DNA of 15,861 nt from assembly GCA_002482405.1 (NCBI GenBank), contig DLFX01000214.1, forward strand, positions 31,327 to 47,187, in the 5' to 3' direction. This DNA is from Firmicutes bacterium UBA7709. GTDB taxonomy: Bacteria > Bacillota_A > Clostridia > Peptostreptococcales > Anaerovoracaceae. The stretch's first letter is position 1. Every line of letters starts with the position of its first letter. A model generated the notes under the pieces. The model saw nothing but the letters and a program-made list of their open reading frames with translations, was not told where the DNA came from and ran no database searches. A program made the position numbers and the translations under genes. Positions 14,494-15,861 of this stretch are shown one piece after another.

Positions 14494-15498
14494 ATGAAAA
14501 AAATAATAAACAAGGATTCCAACGTAGTGGAGGAAATGCTTTCCGGGTATTTAAAGGCTTATAGCCGGTATTATGAGCGGATCGGAGACAACAACGCCTT
14601 TTTATATAAAGAACGGCGCAGAAACAAGGTTTCCCTGGTGATTGGCGGGGGAAGCGGCCATGAGCCGCTGTTCGGCGGATTCGTGGGAAAGGGGCTTGCG
14701 GACGCCGCGGCCTGCGGCAACATCTTTGCGTCTCCCAATCCGCAGTTGATTGCGGAGACCGCCAAAGCGGCGGACGAGGGAAAGGGAGTCCTGTTCCTCT
14801 ACGGAAATTATGCCGGGGACAATCTGAATTTCGACATGGCGGAAGAGCTTTGCGAGATGTATGGAATCAAGACGGCCCACGTGCGGGTATGGGATGATTG
14901 TGCCTCCGCGCCTAAGGAGCGGATTACGGACCGCCGGGGCATAGCCGGCGATATCTATGTGATCAAGATTGCCGGAGCCGCCTGTGAGGCGGGGCTAGAA
15001 CTGGACGAGGTTTTGCGCATCGCGGAAAAAGCGAGAGACAATATCAATACCATTGGCCTGGCGACGTCGCCCGGCTCCATTCCCGGAAACGACAAGCCCA
15101 CCTTTGAGCTGGGAGAAAACGATATCGAATTCGGAATGGGGCTTCACGGAGAGCCGGGGATCGAGCGGACGACCATGAAGCCGGCCAACGAGCTGGTGGA
15201 CAGAATGTACGGTGAAATCAAGAAGGAAATGGGCCTTGCGGAAAAGGATGAGGTGGCCGTTTTGGTAAACGGACTGGGGTCCACGACGCTTTTGGAGCTC
15301 AGCACCGTCTATTATGACTTGAATAAGCATCTGGAAGGGGATAAACTCACCGTCCACGACGCGGAAATCAAGAACTATTGCACCTGCCAGGAAATGGGAG
15401 GATTCTCCATAACGATCCTGAGATTGGACGATGAATTGAAGAAATATTACGATACGGCGTGTTTCTCCCCATATTACGCGAGAGAGGAGATTCGGTGA
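14494..15498 (+). CDS. dhaK: Dihydroxyacetone kinase subunit DhaK (possible erythrulose kinase)
   Basis: DhaK binds a short ketose covalently through a histidine and presents it for phosphorylation by DhaL. The 334-residue protein has GGGSGHEP (51-58, H56), GNYAGDNLNF with D109, RRGIAGDIYVIKIAGAACEAG, and GLHGEPGIER with H218, the residue that forms the hemiaminal in E. coli DhaK. All three key residues are present, so it should be active. GGGAGGAGG precedes the ATG at 14494, 22 bases after the RpiB-like gene. The stop codon overlaps the dhaL start by one base, implying translational coupling. Dha-type kinases also act on erythrulose (LerK in mycobacteria), and the neighbouring isomerases favour that substrate; dihydroxyacetone remains possible. 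Confidence 0.93.
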   Translation: MKKIINKDSNVVEEMLSGYLKAYSRYYERIGDNNAFLYKERRRNKVSLVIGGGSGHEPLFGGFVGKGLADAAACGNIFASPNPQLIAETAKAADEGKGVLFLYGNYAGDNLNFDMAEELCEMYGIKTAHVRVWDDCASAPKERITDRRGIAGDIYVIKIAGAACEAGLELDEVLRIAEKARDNINTIGLATSPGSIPGNDKPTFELGENDIEFGMGLHGEPGIERTTMKPANELVDRMYGEIKKEMGLAEKDEVAVLVNGLGSTTLLELSTVYYDLNKHLEGDKLTVHDAEIKNYCTCQEMGGFSITILRLDDELKKYYDTACFSPYYAREEIR

Positions 15499-15861
15499 TG
15501 GTAAACATTTTGACAGTTGAGCAGACCACCGACATGATCATTAACGCCTGTGACGCCATCGTCGGACAGAAAGCTTACCTGACCGAAGTTGACAGTAGGA
15601 TCGGCGACGGAGACCACGGAATCGGCATGTCCGGCGGCATGGAAAAGGCCAAAGCCGCTCTTGCGGCGAACCGGCCTTTTGCCGATGTAAATTCCGTGTT
15701 CCAAACAACGGGAATGACCATGCTCAATTCCATGGGCGGAGCCTCCGGCGTGATTTTCGGCTCCATGTTTCTTTCGGGAGTCAAGGGAATGGCGACTCTC
15801 ACCGAGCTGGACGGAGAAAGCTTTACAAAAATCATGAGAACTTCCCTGGAGGCCATCAAGG
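15498..15861 (+). CDS. dhaL: Dihydroxyacetone kinase subunit DhaL (3' end outside the window)
   Basis: DhaL is the nucleotide-binding subunit that transfers phosphate to the ketose held by DhaK. The first 121 residues are visible. They begin MVNILTVEQTTDMIINACDAIV and contain the hallmark VDSRIGDGDHGIGMSGGM, whose aspartates bind Mg-ATP or Mg-ADP, then TTGMTMLNSMGGASGVIFGSMF typical of the helical barrel. The ATG overlaps the dhaK stop (TGATG). Whether the phosphate donor is ATP or the PTS protein DhaM cannot be decided, because the rest of the gene and any dhaM lie beyond the window. Confidence 0.93.
   Translation, partial: MVNILTVEQTTDMIINACDAIVGQKAYLTEVDSRIGDGDHGIGMSGGMEKAKAALAANRPFADVNSVFQTTGMTMLNSMGGASGVIFGSMFLSGVKGMATLTELDGESFTKIMRTSLEAIK

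Overview
The window suggests a member of the Firmicutes, most likely a clostridium. The evidence is the gene order dnaA-dnaN-recF, a Bacillus-like origin of replication between dnaA and dnaN (TTATCCACA boxes followed by DnaA-trios), strong AGGAGG-type ribosome binding sites, and a YesM/YesN-type two-component system. The species cannot be named from this sequence.

Layout. (1) Positions 1-3526, plus strand: the replication block of dnaA (5' end outside the window), oriC, dnaN and recF. (2) Positions 3525-3580: a long hairpin where recF meets a convergent gene. (3) Positions 3584-4366, minus strand: a divergent triose-phosphate-isomerase paralogue. (4) Positions 4553-8676, plus strand: a regulatory operon encoding an AraC-type response regulator, a histidine kinase with almost no extracellular part, and a degenerate tandem ABC ATPase related to RbsA/MglA. 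(5) Positions 8738-15861, plus strand: a promoter, then a sugar uptake and catabolism operon. It encodes a lipoprotein binding protein, a double ABC ATPase, a permease, a xylose-isomerase-superfamily epimerase, a PHI-like SIS protein, an RpiB-family isomerase, DhaK and the start of DhaL (cut by the window end).

How the genes may work together (inference). A Dha-type kinase, an EryC-like TIM barrel, a TIM paralogue and an RpiB paralogue are the parts known for converting a tetrulose phosphate to D-erythrose 4-phosphate in Brucella (EryC/EryH/EryI) and Mycobacterium (LerK/LerI/DerI). I propose that the locus imports a C4 sugar such as erythrulose, or a related polyol if a dehydrogenase lies further downstream. 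DhaK-DhaL would phosphorylate it and the three isomerases would feed it into the pentose phosphate pathway. The RpiB paralogue has lost the histidine linked to furanose ring opening, which fits a C4 4-phosphate that cannot close a ring. The role of the SIS protein is unknown.

The most unusual part is the regulatory operon. A non-hydrolysing RbsA look-alike is encoded directly behind a kinase that has no room for an extracellular sensor domain, and directly ahead of a real RbsA-type transporter. This suggests signalling in which the pseudo-ATPase reports transporter or nucleotide state to the kinase. No rRNA, tRNA, CRISPR array or insertion sequence was seen, and no gap between genes exceeds 300 bases.
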